DNA of 64,000 bases, taken from positions 1 to 64,000 of the forward strand of contig JAHYIV010000002.1 in the NCBI GenBank assembly GCA_019429465.1, written 5' to 3'. The DNA comes from Desulfoarculaceae bacterium (GTDB taxonomy: Bacteria > Desulfobacterota > Desulfobulbia > Desulfobulbales > Desulfocapsaceae). The translations under genes were made by a program, and so were the position numbers. Below are positions 55,714 through 64,000 of this stretch, piece after piece. Below the pieces are notes generated by a model that worked only from the letters and a program-made list of their open reading frames with translations, ran no database searches and had not been told where the DNA came from. How positions within the stretch are numbered: the first letter of the stretch is position 1; each line of letters starts with the position of its first letter.

Positions 55714-56448
55714 TCAACCGAATATTATAATCCCATAGCCCATGACAAAAATCATAGGGAGAAGAGAGGCAAAGGCAATCAGACCAAAGCCATCCACAAG
55801 AGGGCTTCGCCCTTTGATGATTGAGGCCAGCCCCACTCCCAGAGCAGTAACCAGCGGTACCGTAATGGTGGATGTGGTCACTCCGCCGGCATCATAGGCG
55901 ATACCGATGATCTCTTCCGGGGCAATCATCGTCATCAGCATCACAAGGACATACCCGCCGATGATCAGATAATGGATAGGCCAACCGCGAAGAATACGCA
56001 TGGCACCGATAAGGATGGCAAGTCCCACAGAAAAAGCGACAGACATGCGAAGGCCAAAGGCATAGTGTTGCAAGGATTCCCGGCTTGGATCAATAAGCCC
56101 CCCCTGGCCGGCAATTTCTGCTGCCTCTGCAGCCACTGCGATCAGAGCCGGCTCTGCCACGGTGGTTGAAAAGCCCAGCGCAAAGGCAAAACAGAGGAGC
56201 CAGAAGAGACTACCCTTCCTGGCCAGGGCATGGGCCATTGACTCCCCAATGGGAAACAGCCCCATCTCCAACCCTTGGACGAAGAGAGTGAGACCGGTCA
56301 CCACAAGAAGAGCACCGAAAAGAACATCTCCCATGTGCGGCAAGGGTTGTTTCAAGACAATAATCTGAAAGAAAGCGATCACCAGGACGATAGGCAGCAG
56401 ATCAGCGACAGCAGCTCTCATCTTTTTCAGAATTACAGTGATGATCAT
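55714..56448 (-). CDS. DUF1538 membrane protein, first copy
   Basis: A 244-aa membrane protein. [31 protein letters not shown] and [48 protein letters not shown] closely match its neighbour, so the pair arose by duplication. Each half keeps the TTxAEP and GGVTTST motifs, likely the conserved core of the translocation path. It is first in the operon; the ribosome site is AAGAG. Confidence 0.88.
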   Translation of the reverse strand: MIITVILKKMRAAVADLLPIVLVIAFFQIIVLKQPLPHMGDVLFGALLVVTGLTLFVQGLEMGLFPIGESMAHALARKGSLFWLLCFAFALGFSTTVAEPALIAVAAEAAEIAGQGGLIDPSRESLQHYAFGLRMSVAFSVGLAILIGAMRILRGWPIHYLIIGGYVLVMLMTMIAPEEIIGIAYDAGGVTTSTITVPLVTALGVGLASIIKGRSPLVDGFGLIAFASLLPMIFVMGYGIIIFG

Positions 56449-56667
56449 TGTTTTCTCTTACTCTTATAGAATGTCACGCCAACACTGGATCATACAGACA
56501 AAACCACAGACACAAAGTTTACTCCAAAGACAGCAACGGTGACAAGTCTTCTCTACCACGATTCCATACTTTTTCTTTTTTTTAAGGATATTTGCAACAT
56601 GGATCAACGAGACGACCTTGCCGAGAAACGGATCTGGACGGCATATAAATAACTGTAGAGATAGAAA

Positions 56668-56704
56668 CAAAAAGGGGTTAAGCCAACTTGACTTAACCCC
56701 TTGA
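56668..56704 (-). terminator. Intrinsic terminator after tRNA-Arg (CCT)
   Basis: On the minus strand AAGGGGTTAAGTC and its complement GGCTTAACCCCTT form a stem followed by TTTTTG. The rest of 56449-56667 shows no feature I can support; the minus-strand frame at 56464-56670 is Cys-rich but has no ribosome site and an unlikely composition. Confidence 0.8.
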
Positions 56705-56710
56705 TTTTAT

Positions 56711-56786
56711 TGGTGCCCGCGGCGCGAATCGAACGCGCGACTCCAGGATTAGGAATCCTGTGCTCTATCCCCTGAGCTACGCGGGC
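56711..56786 (-). tRNA. tRNA-Arg (anticodon CCT)
   Basis: On the minus strand: acceptor GCCCGCG/CGCGGGC, D-arm AGCTCAGGGGATAGAGC, anticodon stem CAGGA/TCCTG with loop TTCCTAA giving CCT, T-arm CGCGTTCGATTCGCG, and an encoded CCA (56711-56713 as TGG). It reads AGG codons. A terminator follows on the minus strand. Confidence 0.96.
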
Positions 56787-56802
56787 AGATTGGATTTCTT
56801 AT

Positions 56803-56872
56803 GTGCCGTAAACAATAAGGGCAAGGCTGTTATTGTTTACGGCACCTTATGCCGCCTCCAGTCAATCAAATG
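56803..56872. repeat. Palindromic repeat related to the 22.9-kb tandem
   Basis: GTGCCGTAAACAATAA (56803-56818) pairs perfectly with TTATTGTTTACGGCAC (56830-56845). The following CTTATGCCGCCTCCAG matches the start of hairpin B at 22909 and 23041. The stem core differs (AAACAATAA instead of ACTGAAAAGAGCAAG) but the outer GTGCCGT/ACGGCAC arms and the CTTATGCCG link are conserved. It lies just upstream of tRNA-Arg (CCT). The 110 bp after it up to glgC hold nothing recognised. Confidence 0.7.
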
Positions 56873-56981
56873 ACCATACTATTTTTTACAGCGGCGCAAA
56901 CAGAAAGGCATAATACCTGAATTTACTGAAAACACAATATTTTTCAGGATCATGGTTCCAGGTAAATTCTCTGCCGATTGG

Positions 56982-58247
56982 TTACACAGACTCACCATCC
57001 AGAACCTCATTTCCTGGATAGGCGTCATACTGGGTATGAGAATTGATTATACAATTTCGTCCAACTCTCTGCCCCCTCGGCACCACTGCCTCTTTACCGA
57101 TCAGGGTGATTCCGGTATAGAGATGGGTCGGTTGCTTGCGGTTAGGGATATGGTGATTACTCCCCGCGCCGATCACGGCCCCGGATCCGACATGAACAAG
57201 TTTGTCTAAAATGGCAAGGTCAACAGAGACGCCAGTCTCCACCACGCAATCGGCAAAAAGGATGGAATCTTTGACCATTGCCCCGCATTCAACCACCACC
57301 CCTGGGGCCAGCACTGAATTGATCACCGTTCCATTAACGGTAGAGCCGGCAGAGATCATGGAGCCCTTGACCACAGCCTCAGACCCGTAACGGGCCGGCG
57401 CCCGGTCAGCCCGCCGCTCTTCCGCCTCAACATTGGTTCGGATCCCCCATTTTTCAGGAGAGAGTTCACTCCCCGACCGGAGAAGGTCCATATTGGCCTC
57501 CCAATAGGCCTGGATCGTACCCACATCACGCCAATAGCCATAGAAGGGATAGGCAAAAACATTATCGTTGTCAATGGCCCACGGCAGGATATGGATACCG
57601 AAATCAACCTCATCACGATCTCTTGCCAGGGCATCGAGCAAATAGCGTCGGTTAAAGACATAGATCCCCATGGAGGCAAGGTTGCTCCTGGGATTTTTCG
57701 GTTTTTCTTCCCAGTCAACAATCCGGTTCTGGGCATCGATGATCCCGGCACCAAACTGATGCATCTCGCTTTTGGGAACCGCCATCATGGCCACGGTCAC
57801 ATCCGCCTTCTTGTACCGATGATACTCAAGCATGGCATCGAAATCCATATGATAGATATGATCACCAGAGAGCAGAATAACCTCATCGGCAGGATTTGCC
57901 TCCAGAAAATCAATATTCTGCCGCACCGCATCAGCCGTGCCCTTGTACCAGTCGGAGTCCTTGAAACCGGTACGCGGCGGCAGGATCTTCACCCCGCGGC
58001 TGCGTCCGGTAAAATCCCAGGCCTCACCCGTGCCGATATGCTTCATCAGCGAAAGCGGCTTATACTGGGTCAGGACTCCAACTCTTGTCAACCCTGAATT
58101 CATGACATTGCTGAGGCTGAAATCAATGATCCGGTACAGGCCGCCAAAAGGCACAGCCGGTTTGGCCCGGCTCTGAACCAGGATGTTTAACCGACTGCCA
58201 ACCCCACCGGCCAGCAGGAGAACCAGGGCGTCTTTCTTTCGGCTCAT
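56982..58247 (-). CDS. glgC: Glucose-1-phosphate adenylyltransferase
   Basis: A 421-aa ADP-glucose pyrophosphorylase, the first committed step of glycogen synthesis. The N-terminal nucleotidyltransferase has LLAGGVGSRLNILVQSRAKPAVPFGG with the GGxGxRL loop, then LSGDHIYHMD (metal Asp) and VDWEEKP. The C-terminal left-handed beta-helix carries hexapeptide repeats. ATG 58247 follows GGGAGGTGA, and it overlaps the paralogue upstream by 4 bp (ATGA). The canonical active-site residues are present. Confidence 0.93.
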   Translation of the reverse strand: MSRKKDALVLLLAGGVGSRLNILVQSRAKPAVPFGGLYRIIDFSLSNVMNSGLTRVGVLTQYKPLSLMKHIGTGEAWDFTGRSRGVKILPPRTGFKDSDWYKGTADAVRQNIDFLEANPADEVILLSGDHIYHMDFDAMLEYHRYKKADVTVAMMAVPKSEMHQFGAGIIDAQNRIVDWEEKPKNPRSNLASMGIYVFNRRYLLDALARDRDEVDFGIHILPWAIDNDNVFAYPFYGYWRDVGTIQAYWEANMDLLRSGSELSPEKWGIRTNVEAEERRADRAPARYGSEAVVKGSMISAGSTVNGTVINSVLAPGVVVECGAMVKDSILFADCVVETGVSVDLAILDKLVHVGSGAVIGAGSNHHIPNRKQPTHLYTGITLIGKEAVVPRGQRVGRNCIINSHTQYDAYPGNEVLDGESV

Positions 58248-59500
58248 CGCCTCACCTCCCCTGGTGCCACATCCTCTTTCCACTGTTCAGCAGGAAGATG
58301 GGGGTCAATGGTGGCACCTTCGCCAATAACGGTGTGCGCCGGGATCTGATTATTCCAGCCAATCACCGTCACCGCTCCCGCCTCCTGCCCAGAGATCGGA
58401 CCGACGCGCACATCCTCACCAAAAACACTGTTGACATCAGCCACGACCTTGCGCAGACAACAATTCTCCCCAATCACATTATTAAAAAAGAGCACAGATT
58501 GGTCTACCACCGCCGCTTTTCCCACCCGTACCCCGGGAAAGAGAATCGAATTTCGCACCTCTCCCTCAACGACACACCCATTATAGATCATACTGTTTTG
58601 CACCGTGGCCTCTGTTCTTATCAGGGTGGGTTGAAGATCACAGATGCCCCGATGGGCAAGGTTGGTTCGCACCCCCCATTGTTCCATATCAATCTTAGGA
58701 TTGTCCCCCAGCAGGTCCATATTGGACTGCCAGTATTCTTCAATGGTTCTGGTGTAACCCCAATATCCCTGATGTTTATAGCCATAGATTCGGCGATTCT
58801 GGGCCATGAGCATGGGAATAATATCCCGTCCGAATTCATAGGAATCCTGGCTGTGATTTTCCTCCAAGGCCCGATAGAGAACCTCGGGTCGAAAGCACAT
58901 GACCGTGAGAGAGGCCCAACGTGACTGCGGTTCTGCTGGTTTTTCCCAGTAGGAAAGGACCTTGCCACCCCGTTCCCCGTCTTCATCGTCAAGTGCCGCC
59001 ACCCCGAAACGATGGGCCTTTTCAAGGGGCACCTGGATACAGCCAATGGTAAGATCGGCCTTCTTTTCATGGTGATAGGCTATCATCTTCCGATAGTCCA
59101 TATTGTAGATATGATCTCCGGAAAGGATCAGGATCTCTTCAGGTTGGTGATAACGGATGAAATCAAGGTTCTTGTAGATCGCATCAGCTGACCCGAGATA
59201 CCAGTCGGCGCTGTCCTCCATACCCTTAAAAGGGGGAAGAATGGAGATCCCACGATAGCGGCCGATCATATCCCATGCCGCTCCGGTGCCGATATGATTG
59301 ATCAGGGAAAAGCTCCGATATTGACTGAGAATAGCAATCTGCTCAATACCGGAATTCATCAGATTACTCAGGGCAAAGTCTATCACCCGGCAGAATCCGC
59401 CAAAGGGCACGGCTGATTTCGGCCTGTAACAGGTCAGGACGTTCAACTCATCAACCCGGCTGCCCGCCAGAATCATCGCCAGAGTGGAAGGTGCGTGCAT
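58244..59500 (-). CDS. GlgC-family paralogue with altered nucleotide-binding loop
   Basis: A 418-aa homologue of GlgC. The sugar-phosphate parts are kept (KSAVPFGGFCRVIDFALSN, LSGDHIYNMD, SYWEKP) and the C-terminal beta-helix is present. The usual GGxGxRLxxL loop reads LAGSRVDELNVLT, so the second Gly and the catalytic Arg context are changed. Similar GGRVDELxVLT proteins occur beside a normal GlgC in other delta-proteobacteria. It may be a regulatory subunit, as GlgD is in Gram-positives, or use another substrate. Coupled by 4-bp overlap to glgC. Confidence 0.82.
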   Translation of the reverse strand: MHAPSTLAMILAGSRVDELNVLTCYRPKSAVPFGGFCRVIDFALSNLMNSGIEQIAILSQYRSFSLINHIGTGAAWDMIGRYRGISILPPFKGMEDSADWYLGSADAIYKNLDFIRYHQPEEILILSGDHIYNMDYRKMIAYHHEKKADLTIGCIQVPLEKAHRFGVAALDDEDGERGGKVLSYWEKPAEPQSRWASLTVMCFRPEVLYRALEENHSQDSYEFGRDIIPMLMAQNRRIYGYKHQGYWGYTRTIEEYWQSNMDLLGDNPKIDMEQWGVRTNLAHRGICDLQPTLIRTEATVQNSMIYNGCVVEGEVRNSILFPGVRVGKAAVVDQSVLFFNNVIGENCCLRKVVADVNSVFGEDVRVGPISGQEAGAVTVIGWNNQIPAHTVIGEGATIDPHLPAEQWKEDVAPGEVRR

Positions 59501-59557
59501 TCTTCACCCCCTAAAAGAAAGGGAACATTTTCTCTTCAAAACAATTTACCTCGCCAG

Positions 59558-60577
59558 TTACTTCATATGTCGGGTCGTAAGTCGTTTGAGAGTCAGAGAG
59601 GTAAATTCCTGGTATTCCGGCGACAGATTTTTCAAGGGAACCTCTGCCCGGGCAGCCTCTTTATGCCCGCCTGCTGACCCCACAGCGCCAAAGATGCGGG
59701 CAGCAAGTTTTCCCGCATTTTTTCGATAACCATCACAACGAAAGATCACAATCAGCCGCTCACCGTGGATACCCGAGACAAAGACCCAGTCCACCTCATC
59801 AACATGATTAAGAAAATCAGCAATCATCACTAGCACATCAGGACTACGAACCTTACCGACATGCGTGTATAGGCGCCGTTTTGAATATTTCATCTCTGCC
59901 AGTCCGGCAAGAAAATATTTGAGCTCAGAACGCCTCAGATCAGTAAGCTCAATCTTTCTCACCAGATTTCTATTGGCCAGGGTAAAGAGATAACGGAACG
60001 AGATCCCGTCAGAGAGACGGGATTGTTTCTCAAAATTACGGGTATCCACCTTGATCCCGTAAAAAAGAGCGGTGGCCGTGGCCACAGTGGGCTTGATGCC
60101 GGCCGCGCGCAGATACTCCACAAGCATTGAGGAGGCAGCACCATAATCCGGACGGATATCGACAAAAGTAGCCTGGCACTCGCCTGAAAAGGGATGGTGG
60201 TCAATCACGGCATCAAATTTAACCTTCTCAAAGCAAGGAAGATGTGCTGGTTGCGAATCAACCAGCACTTTCTTGCTGAAGGCATCGAGTTTGATTGTGT
60301 TCCACCGTTCCAGTGGAATCTTCAGCCGTTGCACCATGGCGATATTATTCAATCGTCGAATTTCATTCGGATGGGCGATAACGACATTCTTCACCCTGTA
60401 GCGAAGCAACTGCTTGATTGCCATGGCACAGGCCAGGGCATCGGGATCTGCACTGATACAGACAAGGACCTCATCCTCTTTTTCAAAGACATTCCAAAAT
60501 CCCTGTAAACGTTCCTTGGCAGTCTTGCAAGAGACACTCACCGGCGCGCAGACGCCATTTTTTTGTTTTATAGCCAT
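59558..60577 (-). CDS. DHH/DHHA1 phosphoesterase (NrnA-like)
   Basis: A 339-aa enzyme with the DHH motif set: SADPDALACAMA, VLVDSQ, AVIDHHP and, after the DHHA1 domain, GSAGGHKEAARAEVP. Family members degrade short RNAs (nanoRNase), pAp or cyclic dinucleotide intermediates. I use ATG 60577 (MAIKQKNG); the longer frame to 60676 is unlike the family. There is no strong ribosome site. It precedes the glgC pair by 60 bp on the same strand. Confidence 0.85.
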   Translation of the reverse strand: MAIKQKNGVCAPVSVSCKTAKERLQGFWNVFEKEDEVLVCISADPDALACAMAIKQLLRYRVKNVVIAHPNEIRRLNNIAMVQRLKIPLERWNTIKLDAFSKKVLVDSQPAHLPCFEKVKFDAVIDHHPFSGECQATFVDIRPDYGAASSMLVEYLRAAGIKPTVATATALFYGIKVDTRNFEKQSRLSDGISFRYLFTLANRNLVRKIELTDLRRSELKYFLAGLAEMKYSKRRLYTHVGKVRSPDVLVMIADFLNHVDEVDWVFVSGIHGERLIVIFRCDGYRKNAGKLAARIFGAVGSAGGHKEAARAEVPLKNLSPEYQEFTSLTLKRLTTRHMK

Positions 60578-60927
60578 TTCAATATATCCAGTCACTAAAG
60601 ACTGTAATTTTCCATGCAGGTTAGAAGTCGCAGCAAATAACCTTTCTATCCCTGACCATTGCGAAACACAGGCCAAGGTGGACCGAGTATCGCTCGCTCC
60701 ATGGGGGGGTAAAGAGCAATCGGATCCTAGTGCCGATCACAAAACGCCAAGAGAAAGATCTTTTTGACTACGACTTATCAAATTAAAATAATACTTTACT
60801 ACTATTCATTCAAGCAGCACATCAGGAATCCGCCGTTCCGCTGCCCCAGGAAACACCAGCCCATCAATTTCAATCATAGCATATCGCCAAGCAGGAGCGC
60901 AAGCCCGACACACAACACCAGGCCTCT
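60578..60927. other. Gene-free stretch, nothing recognised
   Basis: About 350 bp between the DHH gene and the end of the ASKHA gene. No RNA gene, repeat-family copy, terminator with a clear U-tract or conserved frame was seen. It probably contains the DHH gene promoter near 60600-60680, but no good -35/-10 pair stands out. Confidence 0.4.
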
Positions 60928-62571
60928 TCACAGATCTTCTTTCTGTTCTGCAAACAGAGGGACAGAGGGAAAAATCGACGGATCAGTATGGGGAATAAAA
61001 CGGGCGCCGGAGAAACGAATCATGAATTCCTGGTTCACATTCAATTCGACATAGGTGATTTTAGAGACGATATCCAGGCACTCCTGCCGGGATGAGCGGG
61101 AGAGCAGAACCTGCTGGGCCCCCTGAAGCGAACTGTTGCCAATGGCCCGGTAGACCGACAGGTCCAGATCCGGAAGCATCCCCAGGGTTATGGCCTGCCG
61201 CGGATTAAGGTGACTGCCGAAGGCACCGGCCACACAGATCTCAGCGAGGTCACCAAAATCCAGGTCAACCTGGCCCATCAGGGTGGCCAGGACCGCGTAC
61301 ATGGCGGCCTTCGAGCGAATCATCGCATCAATATCAATCTGCTCGAGGAGCACCTCGTCACCAGCACCGGCCGCCGATGGAGCCACCACGACAAAAGCCC
61401 GCTGGCCGTCCCGCACCACCAGCCGCTCCCGCATAAAGGCGGCACGACCCGGATCGCTTTCCCGCTCCGGGTCCCTGAATTTTCCCCGGACATCAATGAT
61501 TCTGGCCAGATAGAGCGCGGCCACCAGATCAATCAGGCCGGATCCGCAGATACCACGCGCCGGCGCGTCATCAATCGTCTTCACTTCAAGTACATAGGTT
61601 ACAGGATCTAAAGAGACATATTCGATGGCGCCGGGCGCTGCCCGCATCCCCATACGCGCCACCCCGCCTTCGAGCGCCGGACCTGCAGCCCCGGCACAGG
61701 CAATAAGCCAGTCCCGGTTACCCAGCACTACCTCGGCATTGGTGCCCACATCAATCAGCATGCGGGTCTGTGCCGATCCGGCCATGCCAGAGGCCAGAAT
61801 CCCGGCAATCAGATCGCCACCGAAATAACTGCCGACTGAAGGCATAATCCATATTGGCGCAGCCTCGTGCAGGGCCAGCCCGAGCTCTCGGCTCTCCATG
61901 GGTTCAATAGAATTGACCATCGGGATATAGGGTTCCCGGCAGATATGAAAGGGATCCAGGCCAAGAAGGAGATGGACCATGGTTGTATTGCCGGATAGCG
62001 ACAGAGCCCGGATGTCACCGGCATCCACCCCGCTGCCGGCGACCAGTTCAGCCGTCAGGGCATTGATACAGGAAACAATGTTCTGCTGCAGGAGAGCAAG
62101 ACCGGGATCGATGAAGGAAAAATCCACCTCCCGCATTTTCCTCCTCTCCTGAGTGGCCTGATGAATGCGGCTGAGAATATCGGCCCCATATTCGATCTGG
62201 CTGTTTTCACGCCCGGCCGAGGAAAGGACCCGGCCGGTAAGCAGATCCACCAGGGTCGCCTCCAGATGGGTGGTGCCAAGATCGAGGGCCATGGCCGGCA
62301 ACATTGCCGGCAGTTCAGGCAGAAAATCGGCCAGCACCCATCTCTCGGGGAGATCATTGACCAGGGCGACCCCGGCAAACCCGGCCTGACGAAAACGTCT
62401 GCACAGCGACACAACCCTGGCAAAAGGGATCTCCAGCGGTCGAGAATCGGGTAATATTGCCCTGAGGGCGCGGCGTAGACGATCAAGATCAGCACTATTG
62501 TCCTGCAGACTGGGCTTTTCCGCCGTCAGATGGACAGGAAGGACAAAAGAGGTTATCTTTCTTAATACCAT
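60928..62571 (-). CDS. ASKHA-domain (DUF4445, RACo-like) protein without N-terminal ferredoxin
   Basis: A 547-aa protein. The acetate kinase/Hsc70/actin-type ATPase fold is marked by MALDLGTTHLEATLVD (phosphate 1), LSLSGNTTMVHLLLGL, VGSYFGGDLIAGIL, LIDVGTNAEVVLGN and AGAAGPALEGG, ending with ICVAGAFGSHLNP. This is the C-terminal part of RACo/RamA-like reductive activators of corrinoid proteins. The usual N-terminal 2Fe-2S domain is absent: there is no CxxC group before residue 150. ATG 62571 follows AAGGAAAAAC. Partner unknown; no corrinoid protein lies in the window. Confidence 0.85.
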   Translation of the reverse strand: MVLRKITSFVLPVHLTAEKPSLQDNSADLDRLRRALRAILPDSRPLEIPFARVVSLCRRFRQAGFAGVALVNDLPERWVLADFLPELPAMLPAMALDLGTTHLEATLVDLLTGRVLSSAGRENSQIEYGADILSRIHQATQERRKMREVDFSFIDPGLALLQQNIVSCINALTAELVAGSGVDAGDIRALSLSGNTTMVHLLLGLDPFHICREPYIPMVNSIEPMESRELGLALHEAAPIWIMPSVGSYFGGDLIAGILASGMAGSAQTRMLIDVGTNAEVVLGNRDWLIACAGAAGPALEGGVARMGMRAAPGAIEYVSLDPVTYVLEVKTIDDAPARGICGSGLIDLVAALYLARIIDVRGKFRDPERESDPGRAAFMRERLVVRDGQRAFVVVAPSAAGAGDEVLLEQIDIDAMIRSKAAMYAVLATLMGQVDLDFGDLAEICVAGAFGSHLNPRQAITLGMLPDLDLSVYRAIGNSSLQGAQQVLLSRSSRQECLDIVSKITYVELNVNQEFMIRFSGARFIPHTDPSIFPSVPLFAEQKEDL

Positions 62572-62764
62572 ACAGTTTTTCCTTCTTTCTTTCATTGCTC
62601 TGCTGTCGCGACACAAGAACGGTCGTTCTTTATCCTCTTTGGTGCAAGCAACCAGACCAGCCAAGGACTTTGTCACCATATAGTGAGGAGCTGAGTGATT
62701 CTTGCGCCAGGGCTCCTGAATACTCACAGCTCCTCACCTGTCTTCTTCTTGACGAGAGAGCCGG

Positions 62765-63931
62765 ATGATGGTACCTAATTTCAACAAAGAAGTGTCAACT
62801 ATAATAGGTACCTTGCATAATAGGCACCGGAAAAAACAGGCTCTGATCTTGCTATTATTAAACCGCTACATACTGACCCAGTTTGTCAGGATCTTCTGCA
62901 CTGTTGCCGCCGGCTTTGCTGCCATCTATATTCTTATCGACTTCTTTGAGAAGATAGACAATTTCATGGAGGCTGGCAAGCCGCTGAGCCTGGTCTTTCA
63001 GTTTTTCATCCTCAGCATTCCCTTTATCCTTGATCAACTCGGCCCGGTGCTTATCCTGCTCTCAGGGGTCATTACCATAGGCCTGCTCACTCATCGCCAT
63101 GAGCTGACAGCACTCAAGGCCGGTGGTATTCCACTTCGTGCCATTATCAGGCCGGCGCTCATCGGAGGGCTCATCTGCACCCTGCTTTTTCTGGCCATGG
63201 CCCAATGGCTGCTGCCGGTAACCATGTCCAGCACCAATACTATCTGGTACGAAAACATAAAAGGCATGGTCCCGCTGGGAATCTTTCGCAACGGACGCTA
63301 CTACTACAAAGGCCATGAGGGATTCTACTCCTTTGCCAGGCCCGATCCGCGCCAGGCCGTCTTTTTCAATTTCTCCTACTCAAGCTGGACCGATGAGTAC
63401 GACCTGGACACCCTGATCAGCGCCGAATCTGCTGAATGGAAAGATCAGGAATGGATACTCCATAACGGTCAGACCCAGGTGCGCTCAGGCAAAGACAACT
63501 ACCAGACCACACTCTTTACCGAGAAGAGAATTTTCCTGGCCGAGACCCCCGATGTTTTTTTTGTGCCTAAATATGAGGTATCCGAACTTTCCATAACCGC
63601 TCTCTATCAACGGATCCATAATCAGCGGACAGATGCGGAAAAAGTCAAGGCATGGGCAGATTTTTACGGCCGTATCTCCTACACCCTGCTCGGCTTGCCC
63701 CTGCTGCTGCTTGGCCTGCCCGTGCTCCTCATCTCGTACCAGAAATGGGGCCGTGATCTTTCCATTGCCATTCCCGCCAGCTGCGGGCTGGCCTTTGTGG
63801 CCTGGGGCCTCTGGGGAGCCCTGCAGTCGCTGGCCAGGGCCGATTACGTCCATCCCCTGCTGGCCGCGGTGATTATCCATCTTCTCTTTGGCAGCGCCGG
63901 ACTTTATCTCCTGCACAGACAAAATAAATGA
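62765..63931 (+). CDS. lptG: Lipopolysaccharide export permease LptG/LptF family
   Basis: A 388-aa inner-membrane YjgP/YjgQ permease. Three N-terminal helices (RYILTQFVRIFCTVAAGFAAIYILID...), the conserved MHRHELTALKAGGIPLRAI coupling-helix segment (here LLTHRHELTALKAGGIPLRAI), a large periplasmic beta-jellyroll (about 150-290) and three C-terminal helices are present. It pairs with LptB2 to extract LPS for transport. ATG 62765 follows GAGAGCC; the first 25 residues are polar, and a later start is possible. It overlaps the next gene by 4 bp. Confidence 0.88.
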   Translation: MMVPNFNKEVSTIIGTLHNRHRKKQALILLLLNRYILTQFVRIFCTVAAGFAAIYILIDFFEKIDNFMEAGKPLSLVFQFFILSIPFILDQLGPVLILLSGVITIGLLTHRHELTALKAGGIPLRAIIRPALIGGLICTLLFLAMAQWLLPVTMSSTNTIWYENIKGMVPLGIFRNGRYYYKGHEGFYSFARPDPRQAVFFNFSYSSWTDEYDLDTLISAESAEWKDQEWILHNGQTQVRSGKDNYQTTLFTEKRIFLAETPDVFFVPKYEVSELSITALYQRIHNQRTDAEKVKAWADFYGRISYTLLGLPLLLLGLPVLLISYQKWGRDLSIAIPASCGLAFVAWGLWGALQSLARADYVHPLLAAVIIHLLFGSAGLYLLHRQNK

Positions 63932-64000
63932 TCAAAATGCGTAAGAGTTCTGAAAAAAAAAGAATCGGTATTGTCGGGGTCCCGCCACTGGCAATCATCA
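63928..64000 (+). CDS. Start of an unidentified gene (cut by window edge)
   Basis: The ATG at 63928 overlaps the lptG stop (ATGA). It opens MIKMRKSSEKKRIGIVGVPP, then LAII. The KRIGIVG start suggests a Rossmann-type beta strand, but 24 residues are too few to name it. Linkage to lptG suggests an envelope role only by context. Confidence 0.5.
   Translation, partial: MIKMRKSSEKKRIGIVGVPPLAII

Overview
The window reads as a chromosomal segment of an anaerobic Desulfobacterota-type bacterium, probably near the Desulfobulbales. This is inferred from gene content, not from a marker gene. Supporting content includes indolepyruvate:ferredoxin oxidoreductase (iorAB), a three-gene glutamate synthase with ferredoxin modules, an NrpR-type nitrogen regulator, a UGA-containing Rdx (SelW-like) gene, paired GlgC proteins, HDOD signalling proteins and a lipopolysaccharide export permease.

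Layout. 1-800: tail of an IS66 transposase, then scarred DNA. 0.8-3.5 kb: a P-type cation ATPase. 3.6 kb: a dead LysR remnant. 4.2-6.6 kb: iorAB. 6.8-9.5 kb, minus strand: CYTH phosphatase, small Cys protein, bioD and a rhodanese-metallo-beta-lactamase protein. 9.9-11.5 kb: an RND pump remnant followed by an intact TolC-like channel. 12.1-22.9 kb: a nitrogen-assimilation block with nrpR-like, gdhA, a wrecked PEP-synthase-like gene and the glt operon. 22.9-23.9 kb: a repeat-rich gap with a DNA ligase remnant. 23.9-30.5 kb, minus strand: SWIM protein, SNF2 helicase, YkgJ-like protein and class A PBP. 30.6-35.8 kb: LOG-domain protein, mutL and a 3D-domain lipoprotein. 35.8-39.5 kb: a decayed two-component/HDOD locus. 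39.5-43.9 kb: mntP, a PP-loop enzyme, recN, a DtxR-family regulator and the Rdx selenoprotein. 44.1-51.3 kb: an HDOD-kinase, a hybrid kinase, dgt and a ClC channel. 51.6-56.8 kb: two tRNA-Arg genes flanking a cyclase-like/cNMP-binding fusion, a YqaA-like protein and a DUF1538-DUF1538-PII-CBS operon. 57-64 kb: two glgC-type genes, a DHH phosphoesterase, an ASKHA protein, lptG and the start of another gene.

Two themes stand out. First, there is heavy local gene decay: seven recognisable pseudogenes, several with lesions that can be read base by base. Second, several short-repeat families are present. They include a 153-bp MITE present twice with terminal inverted repeats and target duplications, a REP-like family with about eight half-sites, a two-hairpin family at 22.9 and 56.8 kb, and a 54-bp module lying inside coding sequence. 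That module is three times tandem in the LOG gene, once in mutL in the same frame, and its core appears in antisense in the PP-loop gene.

The best candidates for new biology are the in-frame 54-bp coding module, the Rdx selenoprotein gene whose UGA splits the open frame, and the two-subunit DUF1538 membrane operon with its own PII-like and CBS proteins. All protein names rest on motif recognition by eye; no database search was possible.
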